Assembly: GCF_003001955.1 (NCBI RefSeq)
Contig: NZ_PVNH01000001.1
Span: 434,001-498,000 of the forward strand
From: Prauserella shujinwangii
GTDB taxonomy: Bacteria; Actinomycetota; Actinomycetes; Mycobacteriales; Pseudonocardiaceae
DNA length: 64,000 bases
Direction of reading: 5' to 3'
The notes under the pieces are model-generated. The model made no database searches, had not been told where the DNA came from, and saw only the letters and a program-made list of their open reading frames with translations. A program made the position numbers and the translations under genes. Of the stretch, positions 9,174-17,733 are shown piece after piece (within the stretch, counting starts at the first letter, position 1; each line of letters starts with the position of its first letter).

Positions 9174-10934
9174 GTGTCGCAAACGGCGCAGCAGGGGTTC
9201 GCCGCACCCGAGCCCCAGCACGACGCGACCGCCCGGCCACTGCGCGCCTGGCAGCGGCGCGCGCTCACCAAGTACCTGACGCAGCGGCCCAAGGACTTCC
9301 TGGCCGTCGCGACGCCGGGCGCGGGCAAGACCGTCTTCGGGCTGCGGATCGCGGCCGAGCTGTTGTCCGACCGTACGGTCGAGGCCGTCACGATCGTCAC
9401 GCCGACCGAGCACCTCAAGCACCAGTGGGCCGTCTCGGCGGCCGCCGCCGGCATCGCCATCGACTCGAACTTCCGCAACACCACCGGCGTCACCTCCTCC
9501 GACTACCAGGGTGTCGCACTCACCTACGCGCAGGTCGCGGCGCACCCCACGATGCACAGGGTGCGCACGGAGAACCGCAAGACCCTGGTCATCCTCGACG
9601 AGATCCACCACGCGGGTGACGCCAAGTCGTGGGGGGACGCCGTGTTCGAGGCGTTCACCCCCGCCGTGCGCAGGCTGGCGCTCACCGGTACCCCCTTCCG
9701 CAGCGACGACTCGCCGATCCCGTTCGTCACCTACGAGCCCGACGCCGACGGTTCGCTGCGCAGCAGGGCCGACCACGCCTACAACTACGCCGACGCGCTC
9801 GCCGACGGCGTCGTGCGGCCGGTGGTGTTCCTCGCCTACTCCGGCGAGGCCTCGTGGCGCACCAGCGCGGGCGACGAGTTCACCGCCCGGCTCGGGGAGC
9901 CGCTGACCGCGGAGCAGACCGCGCGGGCGTGGCGGACCGCGCTCGATCCCGGCGGGGAGTGGATCCCGTCGGTGCTGCAGGCCGCGGACACGCGGCTGAC
10001 CCAGCTGCGCGGCGGCGGCATGCCCGACGCGGGCGGGCTCGTGATCGCCACCGACCAGGACTCCGCGCGGGCGTACGCGAAGATCCTCGCGCGGATCTCC
10101 GGGGAGCGGCCGGTCGTCGTGCTCTCCGACGACCCGAAGGCCACGCGCCGCATCGGCGAGTTCGCGGACTCGGACGACCGGTGGCTGGTGGCCGTGCGGA
10201 TGGTGTCCGAGGGCGTGGACGTGCCCCGGCTCGCCGTCGGCGTGTACGCGACGAGCGCGTCGACCCCGCTGTTCTTCGCGCAGGCCATCGGCCGGTTCGT
10301 GCGGTCCCGCAGGCCGGGGGAGACGGCGAGCGTGTTCCTGCCGAGCGTGCCCGTGCTGCTGGAGCTGGCCAGCGAGCTGGAGGCCGAGCGGGACCACGTG
10401 CTCGGCAAGCCGCATCGCGAGAAGGACGGCTGGGACGACGAGCTGCTGGTCGCCGCCAACCGGACCGAGGACGAGCCGGGTGAGGAGGAGAAGGCGTTCA
10501 CCTCGCTGGGCGCCTCCGCCGAGCTCGACCAGGTGATCTACGACGGCAACTCGTTCGGCACGGCGGTGTTCTCCGGCACCGACGAGGAGCAGGAGTACCT
10601 CGGCCTGCCCGGGCTGCTGGAACCCGACCAGGTGCGGGCCCTGTTGCGGAAGCGGCAGGAGGAGCAGCTCGCCGACGCGAAGAAGCGCAGGCCGGCCAGG
10701 CAGGAGCGGCAGCAGGAGCCGCAGGAGACGCAGCCGCGGCCGCAGCCGGTCAACGAGCGCATCAAGGCGCTGCGCAAGGAGCTCAACGCCCTCGTCGGCG
10801 TCTACCACCACCGCACCCGCAAGCCGCACGGCGCCATCCACAACGAGCTGCGCCGCATCTGCGGCGGCCCGCCGACCGCGATGGCCACGGTCGAGCAGCT
10901 CGAGGAGCGCATCGCCACGCTCCGCTCCTGGTAA
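9174..10934 (+). CDS. DEAD/DEAH box (superfamily 2) helicase
   Basis: 586 aa. The order is PLRAWQRRALTKYL (Q-like segment), Walker A ATPGAGKTVFGLRIAAEL, TPTEHLKHQW (Ia), Walker B LVILDEIHHAGD, motif III LALTGTPFRS, then the second RecA lobe with VRMVSEGVDVPRLAVGVYAT (V) and FAQAIGRFVRSRRPGE (VI, arginine fingers). The acidic/Gln-rich tail (residues about 490-530) precedes a C-terminal segment with NERIKALRKELNALVGVYHHR. This resembles Rad25/UvrB-like nucleic acid translocases found in actinobacteria; substrate unknown. Several in-frame GTGs exist (9135, 9150, 9162, 9174); 9174 follows GAGAGGAG and is closest to the homologous region. A 21-bp repeat array begins immediately after its stop. Confidence 0.85.
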   Translation: MSQTAQQGFAAPEPQHDATARPLRAWQRRALTKYLTQRPKDFLAVATPGAGKTVFGLRIAAELLSDRTVEAVTIVTPTEHLKHQWAVSAAAAGIAIDSNFRNTTGVTSSDYQGVALTYAQVAAHPTMHRVRTENRKTLVILDEIHHAGDAKSWGDAVFEAFTPAVRRLALTGTPFRSDDSPIPFVTYEPDADGSLRSRADHAYNYADALADGVVRPVVFLAYSGEASWRTSAGDEFTARLGEPLTAEQTARAWRTALDPGGEWIPSVLQAADTRLTQLRGGGMPDAGGLVIATDQDSARAYAKILARISGERPVVVLSDDPKATRRIGEFADSDDRWLVAVRMVSEGVDVPRLAVGVYATSASTPLFFAQAIGRFVRSRRPGETASVFLPSVPVLLELASELEAERDHVLGKPHREKDGWDDELLVAANRTEDEPGEEEKAFTSLGASAELDQVIYDGNSFGTAVFSGTDEEQEYLGLPGLLEPDQVRALLRKRQEEQLADAKKRRPARQERQQEPQETQPRPQPVNERIKALRKELNALVGVYHHRTRKPHGAIHNELRRICGGPPTAMATVEQLEERIATLRSW

Positions 10935-10935
10935 C

Positions 10936-11157
10936 CGCGAGTCCCCCGCCCAGGCTCGCGAGCCCCCCGCTCCGCACCACGAGTGCTGCGCTCCGCACCG
11001 CGAGTGCTGCGTTCGGGACCGCGAGTGCTGCGCTCGGCGAATGAGCGGCGAGGCGGCGCGTGCGCACCACTCCAACCTTCGTCTACCTCCGTCTACGTCC
11101 GAACGGGGAGTTCCTCGGCTGGAACGGGGACTCGCGAGCGGGAGCGCAGAACTCGCG
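10936..11157. repeat. Inverted array of 21-bp units downstream of the helicase
   Basis: Five tandem 21-bp units start with CGCGAG or CACGAG at 10936, 10957, 10978, 10999 and 11020; the last three share GAGTGCTGCG. In the opposite orientation CTCGCG ends at 11157 and 11136, same register, and 11142-11157 reads as one unit with a single mismatch. The array has dyad symmetry about 11046. It fills much of the 386-bp gap before the sugar-binding protein gene, which otherwise holds only promoter/operator DNA. Confidence 0.8.
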
Positions 11158-11232
11158 TCGTTGCCAAACCGTGTCCGAACCACCGCGACTTTATCGATAC
11201 AGAGGCTCTTCCGTGACTCCGGTCGGCGACAT

Positions 11233-11251
11233 ATGTTGTCGCCCACAACAT
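11233..11251. promoter_or_regulatory. Palindromic operator candidate for the xylose-type operon
   Basis: ATGTTGT (11233-11239), 5-nt CGCCC, ACAACAT (11245-11251) is a perfect inverted repeat about 70 bp before the binding-protein gene. An AT-rich stretch just upstream (11188-11200, TTTATCGATACA) could be the -10 region. The ROK regulator at the end of the operon is the obvious candidate ligand. Confidence 0.5.
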
Positions 11252-11320
11252 TTACGCGACGGAGCGTGATCCGCCCGCTGGCGGCCGCTCCGTTCGCTGG
11301 ATCCGGAAAGGTTCTCAGGG

Positions 11321-12454
11321 ATGCGGACCAAGAGACGACTTCTTGCCATCGCCGGGGCGGTGCTGGGTGTGACACTCACGCTGGCGGCGTGTGGCGCCAA
11401 CACGGCCGGCAACGACGCCGGCGGAGGCGGCCAGGAGCAGGCGGACGGCGGCACCAAGGGTGTCGTCGGCGTGATCCTGCCCGAGACGGCCTCCTCCGCC
11501 CGCTGGGAGGGCTTCGACAAGCCCATGCTCGAGCAGGCCCTGCGGGCCGAGGGCTTCGAGGCCGACGTGCAGAACGCGCAGGGCGAGGTGCAGAAGTTCA
11601 CCACGCTCGCCGACGGCATGATCGCCAAGGGCGTCAAGGTGCTGATCATCGCCTCGATCAACAGCGAGGTCGGCAGTGCCGTCGCCGCCCAGGCGAAGGC
11701 CGCGGGCATTCCCACCATCGACTACGACCGGCTCAACCTCGGCGGCGGCTCCGACTACTACGTCTCCTTCGACAACACCAAGGTCGGCGAGCTGCAGGGC
11801 GAGGGCCTCGTGCAGGCGCTGGAGGGCAAGCCGGACGGGCAGCAGATCATCGAGATCGAGGGCGCCCCGACCGACAACAACGCGACGCTGTTCCACCGCG
11901 GCCAGCGCAACGTGCTGCAGCCGCTGTACGACTCCGGCCGCTTCGAACTGGTGCAGAGCCAGCCCATCGACAACTGGGACAACCAGAAGGGCGGCACCAC
12001 CTTCGAGCAGATCCTCACCAGCAACGGCGGCAAGGTCGACGGCGTCGTGGCCGCCAACGACGGCCTCGCGGGCGCGGTCATCACCGTGCTGAAGAAGAAC
12101 GGCCTCAACGGCAAGGTGCCGGTGACCGGCCAGGACGCCACTCCCGACGGCCTGAAGAACATCCTGCGCGGCGACCAGTACATGACCGTGTTCAAGCCGA
12201 TCCAGGAGGAGGCCGACGCGGTCGCCAAGCTGGCCGCCGCGCTGGCGGAGGGCGACACCGCCGCGGCCGACGCGATCGCCACCGACACCGAGCACGACCC
12301 GAAGGGCGACCGTGACGTCAAGTCGGTGCTGCTCGAGCCGAAGCTGATCACCAAGGAGAACGTCAAGACGGTGATCGACCAGGGCTACGTCCCGGCGAGC
12401 GACGTCTGCACGGGCGACCTCAAGTCCGTCTGCGCCGACCTCGGCATCTCCTGA
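11321..12454 (+). CDS. Sugar ABC transporter substrate-binding lipoprotein (xylose XylF type)
   Basis: 377 aa. A signal peptide (MRTKRRLLAIAGAVLGVTL) ends in the lipobox LAAC at about residue 24, so the mature protein is anchored outside the membrane. The periplasmic-binding-protein type 1 domain follows: GVVGVILPETASSARWEGFD, LIIASINSEVGSAVAAQAKA, IPTIDYDRLN, VDGVVAANDGLAGA and PVTGQDATPDGLKNILRG. The phrase PTIDYDRLN and the GQDA box are typical of xylose binding proteins (XylF). A short Gly/Glu linker separates the lipid anchor from the domain. First gene of an operon with the ATPase, permease and ROK regulator; a strong hairpin follows it. Substrate probably D-xylose, not proven. Confidence 0.9.
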   Translation: MRTKRRLLAIAGAVLGVTLTLAACGANTAGNDAGGGGQEQADGGTKGVVGVILPETASSARWEGFDKPMLEQALRAEGFEADVQNAQGEVQKFTTLADGMIAKGVKVLIIASINSEVGSAVAAQAKAAGIPTIDYDRLNLGGGSDYYVSFDNTKVGELQGEGLVQALEGKPDGQQIIEIEGAPTDNNATLFHRGQRNVLQPLYDSGRFELVQSQPIDNWDNQKGGTTFEQILTSNGGKVDGVVAANDGLAGAVITVLKKNGLNGKVPVTGQDATPDGLKNILRGDQYMTVFKPIQEEADAVAKLAAALAEGDTAAADAIATDTEHDPKGDRDVKSVLLEPKLITKENVKTVIDQGYVPASDVCTGDLKSVCADLGIS

Positions 12455-12469
12455 CGACGACACCGACCC

Positions 12470-12512
12470 GCCGGGGCGGGCCGCGCGCCCCGACCGCGCG
12501 GCCCGCCCCGGC
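12470..12512 (+). terminator. Intra-operon hairpin (partial terminator or mRNA stabiliser)
   Basis: An 18-bp perfect G/C stem (arms 12470-12487 and 12495-12512) with a 7-nt loop lies between the binding-protein and ATPase genes. There is no T-run. In binding-protein-dependent operons such hairpins commonly stop part of the transcripts or protect the 5' segment, so that binding protein is made in excess over membrane components. Confidence 0.7.
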
Positions 12513-12537
12513 ACCACGGAGACCCAGGAGACAACGA

Positions 12538-13311
12538 ATGAGTGAGCCCATCCTCGAGCTGCACGGCGTGAACAAGAGCTTCGGCCCCGTGCACGTCCTG
12601 CACGACGTCGACCTCGCCGTGCGCGCCGGCGAGGTCACCGCCCTCGTCGGTGACAACGGTGCGGGCAAGTCGACCCTGGTCAAGTGCATCGCGGGCATCC
12701 ACGCGGCCGACTCGGGAGAGGTGCGCTTCCGGGGCAAGCCGGTGCACATCCACGGCCCCCGTGACGCCGCCGACCTCGGCATCGAGGTCGTGTACCAGGA
12801 CCTGGCACTGGCCGACAACCTCGACATCGTGCAGAACATGTTCCTCGGCCGGGAGCGCGGCAGTGCCTGGCTGCTGGACGAGGCCAGCATGGAACAGGCG
12901 GCGCGGCAGACCCTCGCGTCGCTGTCCGTGCGCACCGTGAAGTCCGTGCGCACACCGGTGTCCGCGCTGTCCGGCGGGCAGCGGCAGACCGTGGCGATCG
13001 CCAAGTCGGTGCTGTGGGACAGCAAGGTCGTGCTGCTGGACGAGCCGACCGCGGCGCTCGGCGTCGCGCAGACCCGCCAGGTCCTCGACCTCGTGCGCCG
13101 GCTCGCCGAGCAGGGCCTCGGCGTGGTGCTGATCAGCCACAACATGGCCGACGTGTTCGAGGTGTCCGACCGGATCGCGGTGCTGTACCTGGGCCGGATG
13201 GCCGCCGAGGTGCAGACCAAGGACGTGACCCACGGGCAGGTCGTCGAACTGATCACGGCGGGACGCTCCGGCGACCTCGGGCTGGCCCGCCCCGATACCG
13301 CAGTCGTGTGA
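12538..13311 (+). CDS. Sugar ABC transporter ATP-binding protein (single domain, XylG-like)
   Basis: 257 aa. One complete ABC domain: Walker A GDNGAGKSTLVKCIAG at about residues 38-53, Q-loop VYQDLAL, signature LSGGQRQTVAIAKSVL, Walker B VVLLDEPTAALG and the H-loop LISHNMADVF. Carbohydrate-uptake subfamily 2 ATPases such as XylG and RbsA are usually about 500 aa with two fused ABC domains; this one has a single half and would need to dimerise, an arrangement seen in many actinobacterial sugar operons. It supplies energy to the permease at 13326. Sits 83 bp after the binding-protein gene, behind the hairpin. Confidence 0.9.
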   Translation: MSEPILELHGVNKSFGPVHVLHDVDLAVRAGEVTALVGDNGAGKSTLVKCIAGIHAADSGEVRFRGKPVHIHGPRDAADLGIEVVYQDLALADNLDIVQNMFLGRERGSAWLLDEASMEQAARQTLASLSVRTVKSVRTPVSALSGGQRQTVAIAKSVLWDSKVVLLDEPTAALGVAQTRQVLDLVRRLAEQGLGVVLISHNMADVFEVSDRIAVLYLGRMAAEVQTKDVTHGQVVELITAGRSGDLGLARPDTAVV

Positions 13312-13325
13312 GCAAGGAAGAAGCC

Positions 13326-14747
13326 ATGACCCAGACCCCCACGGCGCCGTCGCCGAACACGGCCATCACCGACTTCGGCATCGACACCACGACGATGTCC
13401 ACGAGCGAGGCGATCCGCGACTACTTGTCCCGCCTGCGCGGCGGCCAGCTGGGCTCGCTGCCCGCGGTGCTCGGCCTCATCTCGCTGGTGATCATGTTCG
13501 CGCTGCTGTCGGACGTGTTCCTCTCGCTCAACAACATCGCCAACCTGCTCGCCCAGGGCGCCGGGCAGACGATGATCGCGATGGGCATCGTCTTCGTGCT
13601 GCTGGTCGGCGAGATCGACCTCTCCGCCGGTACCGCGTCCGGCGTGGCCGGCGCCGTGCTGGCGATGCACTACGTCGAGAACGGCAACCTGCTCGGCGGG
13701 ATGGGCTCCACGGTGTTCATCGCGTTCAACGCGGTGCTGCTGCTCGCGGTGGTGCTCGCGGTGCTGCTGCGCGTCTGGCCCGGTGCCGCGCTCTCCGCCC
13801 TGGCCATCGTCATCTCGGTGTCCGGGCTCGCCGCCAACCCGTGGATCGAGATGCTGCTCGCCCTGTGCGTCGGCTCCGCGATCGGCTGCATCACGGGCTT
13901 CCTCGTCGCCAGGATCGGGATGCCGTCGTTCGTGGTGACGCTCGCCCTGTTCCTCACCTGGCAGGGAGTGATCCTGCAGTTCATCGGGGAGGGTGGCGTG
14001 CTGGGCATCAGCACCTCGCCGGTGCTCAACCAGGTGGCCAACGGCAACCTGTCCCTCGTCGCCAGCTGGGCGCTGTTCGTCGTCGGCGCGGGCGGCTTCG
14101 CGGCGCTGCAGCTCGGCCAGCACTTCACCAGGCTGCGCCGGGGCCTGGTGACCAAGCCGACACCGATCGTGCTGCTCAAGGTGGGCCTGGTCGCCGTGAT
14201 CGGCGCCGCCGCGACCGCGCTGCTGACGATCAACCGCTCGCCCAACCCGAGCATCGAGATCTCCGGCGTGCCCTACGTCGTGCCGATCGTGCTCGGCCTG
14301 CTCACCATCGGCACGTTCGTGCTGAACCGCACCCGCTACGGCAGGCACATCTACGCCGTCGGCGGCAACCGGGAGGCCGCGCGCCGCGCCGGTATCAACG
14401 TCACACAGATCAGGGCCAGCGTGTTCGTCGTGTGCTCGTCGGTCGCCGCGCTCGGCGCCATCGTCTACTCGTCGAAGGTCGGCTCGGTCGACCCGCAGGC
14501 GGGTGGCCTGAACACGCTGCTGTTCGCCGTCGGTGCCGCCGTCATCGGTGGCACGTCGCTGTTCGGCGGGCGGGGCCGCGTGTTCGACGCCGTGATCGGC
14601 GGCACGGTGCTCGCCATCGTCGCCAACGGGCTCGGCCTGCTGCGCCAGTCCGCGGCCGTGGTGGCGATCGTGACCGGTCTGGTGCTGCTCCTGGCCGCGA
14701 CCGTGGACGCGCTGTCCCGGCGTCGCGCGGCCACCGGTGCGCGCTGA
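13326..14747 (+). CDS. Sugar ABC transporter permease (XylH-like)
   Basis: 473 aa. After a hydrophilic 45-residue N-terminus there are about 10-12 membrane segments. The subfamily 2 permease signature VFVLLVGEIDLSAGTASGVAG is recognisable at about residues 95-115, with the C-terminal motif GGTSLFGGRGRVFDAVIGGTV that contacts the ATPase. The middle is longer than in ribose permeases (RbsC, about 320 aa), as in xylose permease XylH. ATG at 13326 follows the ATPase stop by 12 nt and is preceded by AAGGAAGAAGCC. Works with the flanking binding protein and ATPase. Confidence 0.9.
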   Translation: MTQTPTAPSPNTAITDFGIDTTTMSTSEAIRDYLSRLRGGQLGSLPAVLGLISLVIMFALLSDVFLSLNNIANLLAQGAGQTMIAMGIVFVLLVGEIDLSAGTASGVAGAVLAMHYVENGNLLGGMGSTVFIAFNAVLLLAVVLAVLLRVWPGAALSALAIVISVSGLAANPWIEMLLALCVGSAIGCITGFLVARIGMPSFVVTLALFLTWQGVILQFIGEGGVLGISTSPVLNQVANGNLSLVASWALFVVGAGGFAALQLGQHFTRLRRGLVTKPTPIVLLKVGLVAVIGAAATALLTINRSPNPSIEISGVPYVVPIVLGLLTIGTFVLNRTRYGRHIYAVGGNREAARRAGINVTQIRASVFVVCSSVAALGAIVYSSKVGSVDPQAGGLNTLLFAVGAAVIGGTSLFGGRGRVFDAVIGGTVLAIVANGLGLLRQSAAVVAIVTGLVLLLAATVDALSRRRAATGAR

Positions 14748-14776
14748 CGACGCGGAGGCGATGAGACGATGACTCC

Positions 14777-15946
14777 GTGACCAGCACACCCGTCGCCCGA
14801 CCCGACGAGGTGCGCCGGTACAACCGGTCGAGCCTGCTCCGCCTGTTGCACGTGGGCGGCCCGTGCACGCGGGCGGCGCTGGCGACCGAGCTCGGTCTCA
14901 ACCGCAGCACGATCAAGACACTCGTCGACGGTCTCGCCGAGGCCGGCGTGGTGGAGGAACGGGTGCCCCGCCCCGGCCGGAGCGCGGGGCGCCCGTCCCT
15001 GCTCGTCCTGCCGCAACCCCAGGCCGCCGTGGTGCTGGCGGTGGACGTGCAGGTGGAGCACGTCGCCATCGCGCTGGTCGGCCTCGGCGGGCAGATCCTG
15101 GGCCGCAACCGGTGGAACCTGCACGGCCGGATGGGGCATCCGGGCGAGGTGGTGACCCACGTGGTCGAGTCGACCCAGTTGCTCGCCACCGACCTCGGCG
15201 TGCGGCCGGTGGCGGCGGGCATCTCGGTGCCCGGGGTCACCCGCCGCTCGGACGGCCATGTGCACGAGGCGCCCAACCTGCGGTGGAGCGACGTGCCGCT
15301 CGGCGAGCGGATGGCGGCGGGCCTGGGCGTCCCGGTGACGGTGGGCAACGACGCCGAGTTCGGCGCGCTCGCCGAGCACCTGCGCGGAGCGGCCCGCGGC
15401 GCCGCGGACGCGGTGTTCGTCTCCGCCGACGTCGGCGTCGGCGGGGGCGTGATCGCCCAGGGTTCGTCACTGCGCGGCGCGGGCGGCTACGTCGGCGAGA
15501 TCGGGCACATGGTGGTGCGACCCGGCGGGCGCAGCTGCTACTGCGGCAACGAGGGGTGCTGGGAGACCGAGGTGGGCGAGGCGGCGCTGGCCAGGGCGCT
15601 CGAGATGCCCGACGACAGCCCGCGGGGCGCGATCGTCGCGGAGCTGCGGGGCCTGTCCGGCGACCCGGGCACGGCATGGGAACGGCTGGCCGGCTTCGCG
15701 GAGTGGCTCACGCTCGGCCTGGTGAACGTGGTGAACCTGCTCGGACCCGAGCTGGTGGTGCTCGGCGACCTGCTCACCGCGCTGCCGGAGCCGGTGCTGG
15801 ACCGGGTGGCCGGTGAGGTGCGGCGGCGCAGCATGGTCAGCCGTGCGATGGGCGGTGTCCGCATCGAGATGTCGTCGCTGGGCGCCGACGTCAAGCTGCT
15901 CGGCGCCGCCGAGGCCGCGTTCGAGGGCGTCCTCGACTCCGTGTGA
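14777..15946 (+). CDS. ROK family transcriptional regulator (XylR/NagC type)
   Basis: 389 aa from GTG 14777. N-terminal winged helix (RAALATELGLNRSTIKTLVD, about residues 34-53) followed by a ROK sugar-kinase-like domain: VAAGISVPGVT, VGNDAEFGALAEHLRG, GGYVGEIGHMVV and the zinc site CYCGNEGCWE. The DNA-binding head marks it as a repressor rather than a kinase. As the last gene of the xylose-type operon it probably binds the palindrome at 11233-11251 and is released by the transported sugar. A strong hairpin follows its stop. Confidence 0.9.
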   Translation: MTSTPVARPDEVRRYNRSSLLRLLHVGGPCTRAALATELGLNRSTIKTLVDGLAEAGVVEERVPRPGRSAGRPSLLVLPQPQAAVVLAVDVQVEHVAIALVGLGGQILGRNRWNLHGRMGHPGEVVTHVVESTQLLATDLGVRPVAAGISVPGVTRRSDGHVHEAPNLRWSDVPLGERMAAGLGVPVTVGNDAEFGALAEHLRGAARGAADAVFVSADVGVGGGVIAQGSSLRGAGGYVGEIGHMVVRPGGRSCYCGNEGCWETEVGEAALARALEMPDDSPRGAIVAELRGLSGDPGTAWERLAGFAEWLTLGLVNVVNLLGPELVVLGDLLTALPEPVLDRVAGEVRRRSMVSRAMGGVRIEMSSLGADVKLLGAAEAAFEGVLDSV

Positions 15947-15981
15947 CGGTGATCACGGCAGTGTCACCGGCTCCGGATGCC

Positions 15982-16017
15982 AGACGGGCGGGGACCCGCC
16001 CGGATCCCCGCCCGTCT
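15982..16017. terminator. Bidirectional terminator hairpin
   Basis: AGACGGGCGGGGA (15982-15994) pairs perfectly with TCCCCGCCCGTCT (16005-16017), 10-nt loop. It lies between the ROK gene and the convergent small zinc protein gene, so it can end both transcripts. Confidence 0.75.
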
Positions 16018-16035
16018 CGCGGCTGTGTTGACGGA

Positions 16036-16215
16036 TCAGCGCTGAATGTCGGCGTCCATCTCCTTGAGCTTGGACTCGTACTCCCGGCCGTGGTGGCCGC
16101 AGAAGAGCAGCTCACCGCCGTTGCGGAGGATGGCGCGAACCTGGGCCGCCGCACCGCAACGGTCGCAGCGGTCCGCAGCAGTCAGTTCGGGGCGGGTGAG
16201 CGTCGGTGAAGTCAT
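16036..16215 (-). CDS. Small zinc-ribbon protein (DUF7455 type)
   Basis: 59 aa. LTAADRCDRCGAAAQVRAIL and GGELLFCGHHGREYESKL provide CxxC and CxHH, enough to bind one zinc ion. The sequence matches the DUF7455 small proteins of actinobacteria (remembered consensus LTAADRCDRCGAQA...GGELLFCAHHGR). ATG 16215 is preceded by GGAGGGAG about 10 nt upstream; longer in-frame starts exist but lack homology. Function unknown; cytosolic, possibly binding RNA or protein. Confidence 0.8.
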   Translation of the reverse strand: MTSPTLTRPELTAADRCDRCGAAAQVRAILRNGGELLFCGHHGREYESKLKEMDADIQR

Positions 16216-16421
16216 TGGAGTCTCCCTCCGTCCCGGCATCGGTTGCGCCGATGCCATCAGTTCAGCCGCGAACACTTCGGTGACACCGTGGTGCTCTCTG
16301 GTGCTCGCTGCTTCCACTCTTGCAGACGTTTCGGCGCCCGCAAGTGTTCCCACGCGTGTGGGAGGTGTGTCACGTCGAATTACCCCGGTTGCCGCACAGC
16401 TATCCCGGTCCCTGGGAAACG

Positions 16422-17318
16422 ATGACCCGACTCACCACGTTTTCCATGGTCAGGCACCATCGTCACGTGGATGTTTCGATTCCGAAACGGCGGATCGACG
16501 CGGTCCCGGCGCCGGTCCTGTTCGTTCTCAGCGGAATTTCCATGTACGTCGGCGCGGCGATCGCGGTGTGGCTGTTCCCCGCCGCCACGCCGGCGGGCGT
16601 GGCGTGGCTGCGCTGCCTCGGCGCCGCGCTGATCCTGCTGGCCTGGCGCAGGCCGGGCCGTGCGGCCTGGCGCGGCAGGCCGCTGCTGCTGGCCGGGGCG
16701 TTCGGCGTGGTGACCGCCGGGATGAACGTGCTGTTCTACGAGGCCATCGCCCGGCTGCCGCTGGGCACCGCGGTCGCCCTCGAGTTCGCCGGTCCCGTCG
16801 CCGTGGCCGCGTTCGGCTCCCGCGGCCGCCGTGACGTCGTCGCGCTGGTGCTCGTGGCGGCCGGGGTGGTGAGCATCGCCGACGTGCGGCTGGAGGGCAG
16901 CCCGGCCGGGGTGGCCTTCGCGCTCGGCGCCGCCGCGGCGTGGGCGGGCTACATCCTGCTCGGCAAGCGGGTCGCGCTCGGCGGCAACGGCATCGACAGC
17001 CTCGCCGTGGGCTTCGCCGTGGCGACGGTCGCGCTGTCCCCGCTCGCGCTGGGCACCGGGGGTATCTGGGGCGCGCCGGACCTGCTGGTCCTGGGCGTCG
17101 GCGTCGGCCTGCTGTCCACCGTCGTGCCGTACGTGCTCGACCAGGTGGTGCTGCGCCGCGTCGGCCGGGGCCGGTTCGCGCTGCTGCTCGCGCTGCTGCC
17201 GGTCACCGCCACCGTCACCGGGCTCGTCGTGCTCCGGCAGGTGCCGACCGTGCCCGAGGCGCTGGGCATCCTCGCGGTGGTGGCGGGGGTGGCCCTGCGC
17301 TCCGCCCGCGACACGTGA
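16422..17318 (+). CDS. EamA/RhtA-type drug and metabolite exporter
   Basis: 298 aa from ATG 16422 (GGGAAA upstream); ATG 16446 and GTG 16467 are shorter options. About ten membrane segments in two EamA repeats: PVLFVLSGISMYVGAAIAVW, ATPAGVAWLRCLGAALILLA, GMNVLFYEAIARLPLGTAVA, LEFAGPVAVAAFGSR in the first half, and AAAAWAGYILLGKRVAL, STVVPYVLDQVVLRRVGRGR in the second. RhtA-like proteins export threonine/homoserine or other small metabolites by proton exchange. Monocistronic by layout; substrate unknown. Confidence 0.85.
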   Translation: MTRLTTFSMVRHHRHVDVSIPKRRIDAVPAPVLFVLSGISMYVGAAIAVWLFPAATPAGVAWLRCLGAALILLAWRRPGRAAWRGRPLLLAGAFGVVTAGMNVLFYEAIARLPLGTAVALEFAGPVAVAAFGSRGRRDVVALVLVAAGVVSIADVRLEGSPAGVAFALGAAAAWAGYILLGKRVALGGNGIDSLAVGFAVATVALSPLALGTGGIWGAPDLLVLGVGVGLLSTVVPYVLDQVVLRRVGRGRFALLLALLPVTATVTGLVVLRQVPTVPEALGILAVVAGVALRSARDT

Positions 17319-17349
17319 CGCCGCCCCACGGCGCTGGCAGGATGAGCCG

Positions 17350-17650
17350 ATGACGAAGGCGGCGTCGGCGGCGGCCACGGAGCTCGCGGCCGCGGGGGTC
17401 GGCGGCGCCGACCAGGACGAGGTCGCCCGCGCCGCGGGCACCGCGCTGCTCGGGACCGGCGCGAGCACCCCGCCTGTGAGCCCGGCCGCGCCGACTTCCG
17501 GCTCGCGCTGCCCGTGGCCGCGGATCCCGCGCTCGCCGGGACCCGGCGGTGGGCGTGGCGCGGGCGGTCGAGCGGCTCTCCGGCGGTGAGCTGGCCGCGG
17601 TGCCCGCGTGTGGCGAGTGGACGGTGCCCGCGCTGCGCGGGTGCCGTCAC
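17350..17650 (+). pseudogene. Frameshifted gene remnant
   Basis: Three consecutive reading-frame pieces join into one plausible protein. ATELAAAGVGGADQDEVAR and AAGTALL come from ATG 17350, CEPGRADFRLALPVAADPAL from a second frame near 17475-17535, and VARAVERLSGGELAAVPACG plus EWTVPALRG from a third frame at 17540-17640. At least two frameshifts separate them, so no intact product can be made. The pieces recall DUF6885-like actinobacterial proteins, but I am not sure of that family. Sequencing error is an alternative explanation for the shifts. Confidence 0.5.
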
Positions 17651-17733
17651 CGGCTCCAGCGGCACATTACTGTGCATTGTGGACACCTATCCCTCGCTGG
17701 GCAGGCGGGGCGCGCATCTGCAGCTCGCGAGCA

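Noticed and set aside
9141-11375. A 744-codon minus-strand frame opposite the helicase
   Set aside because: Antisense to a gene with complete helicase motifs; no ribosome site and shadow-like composition.
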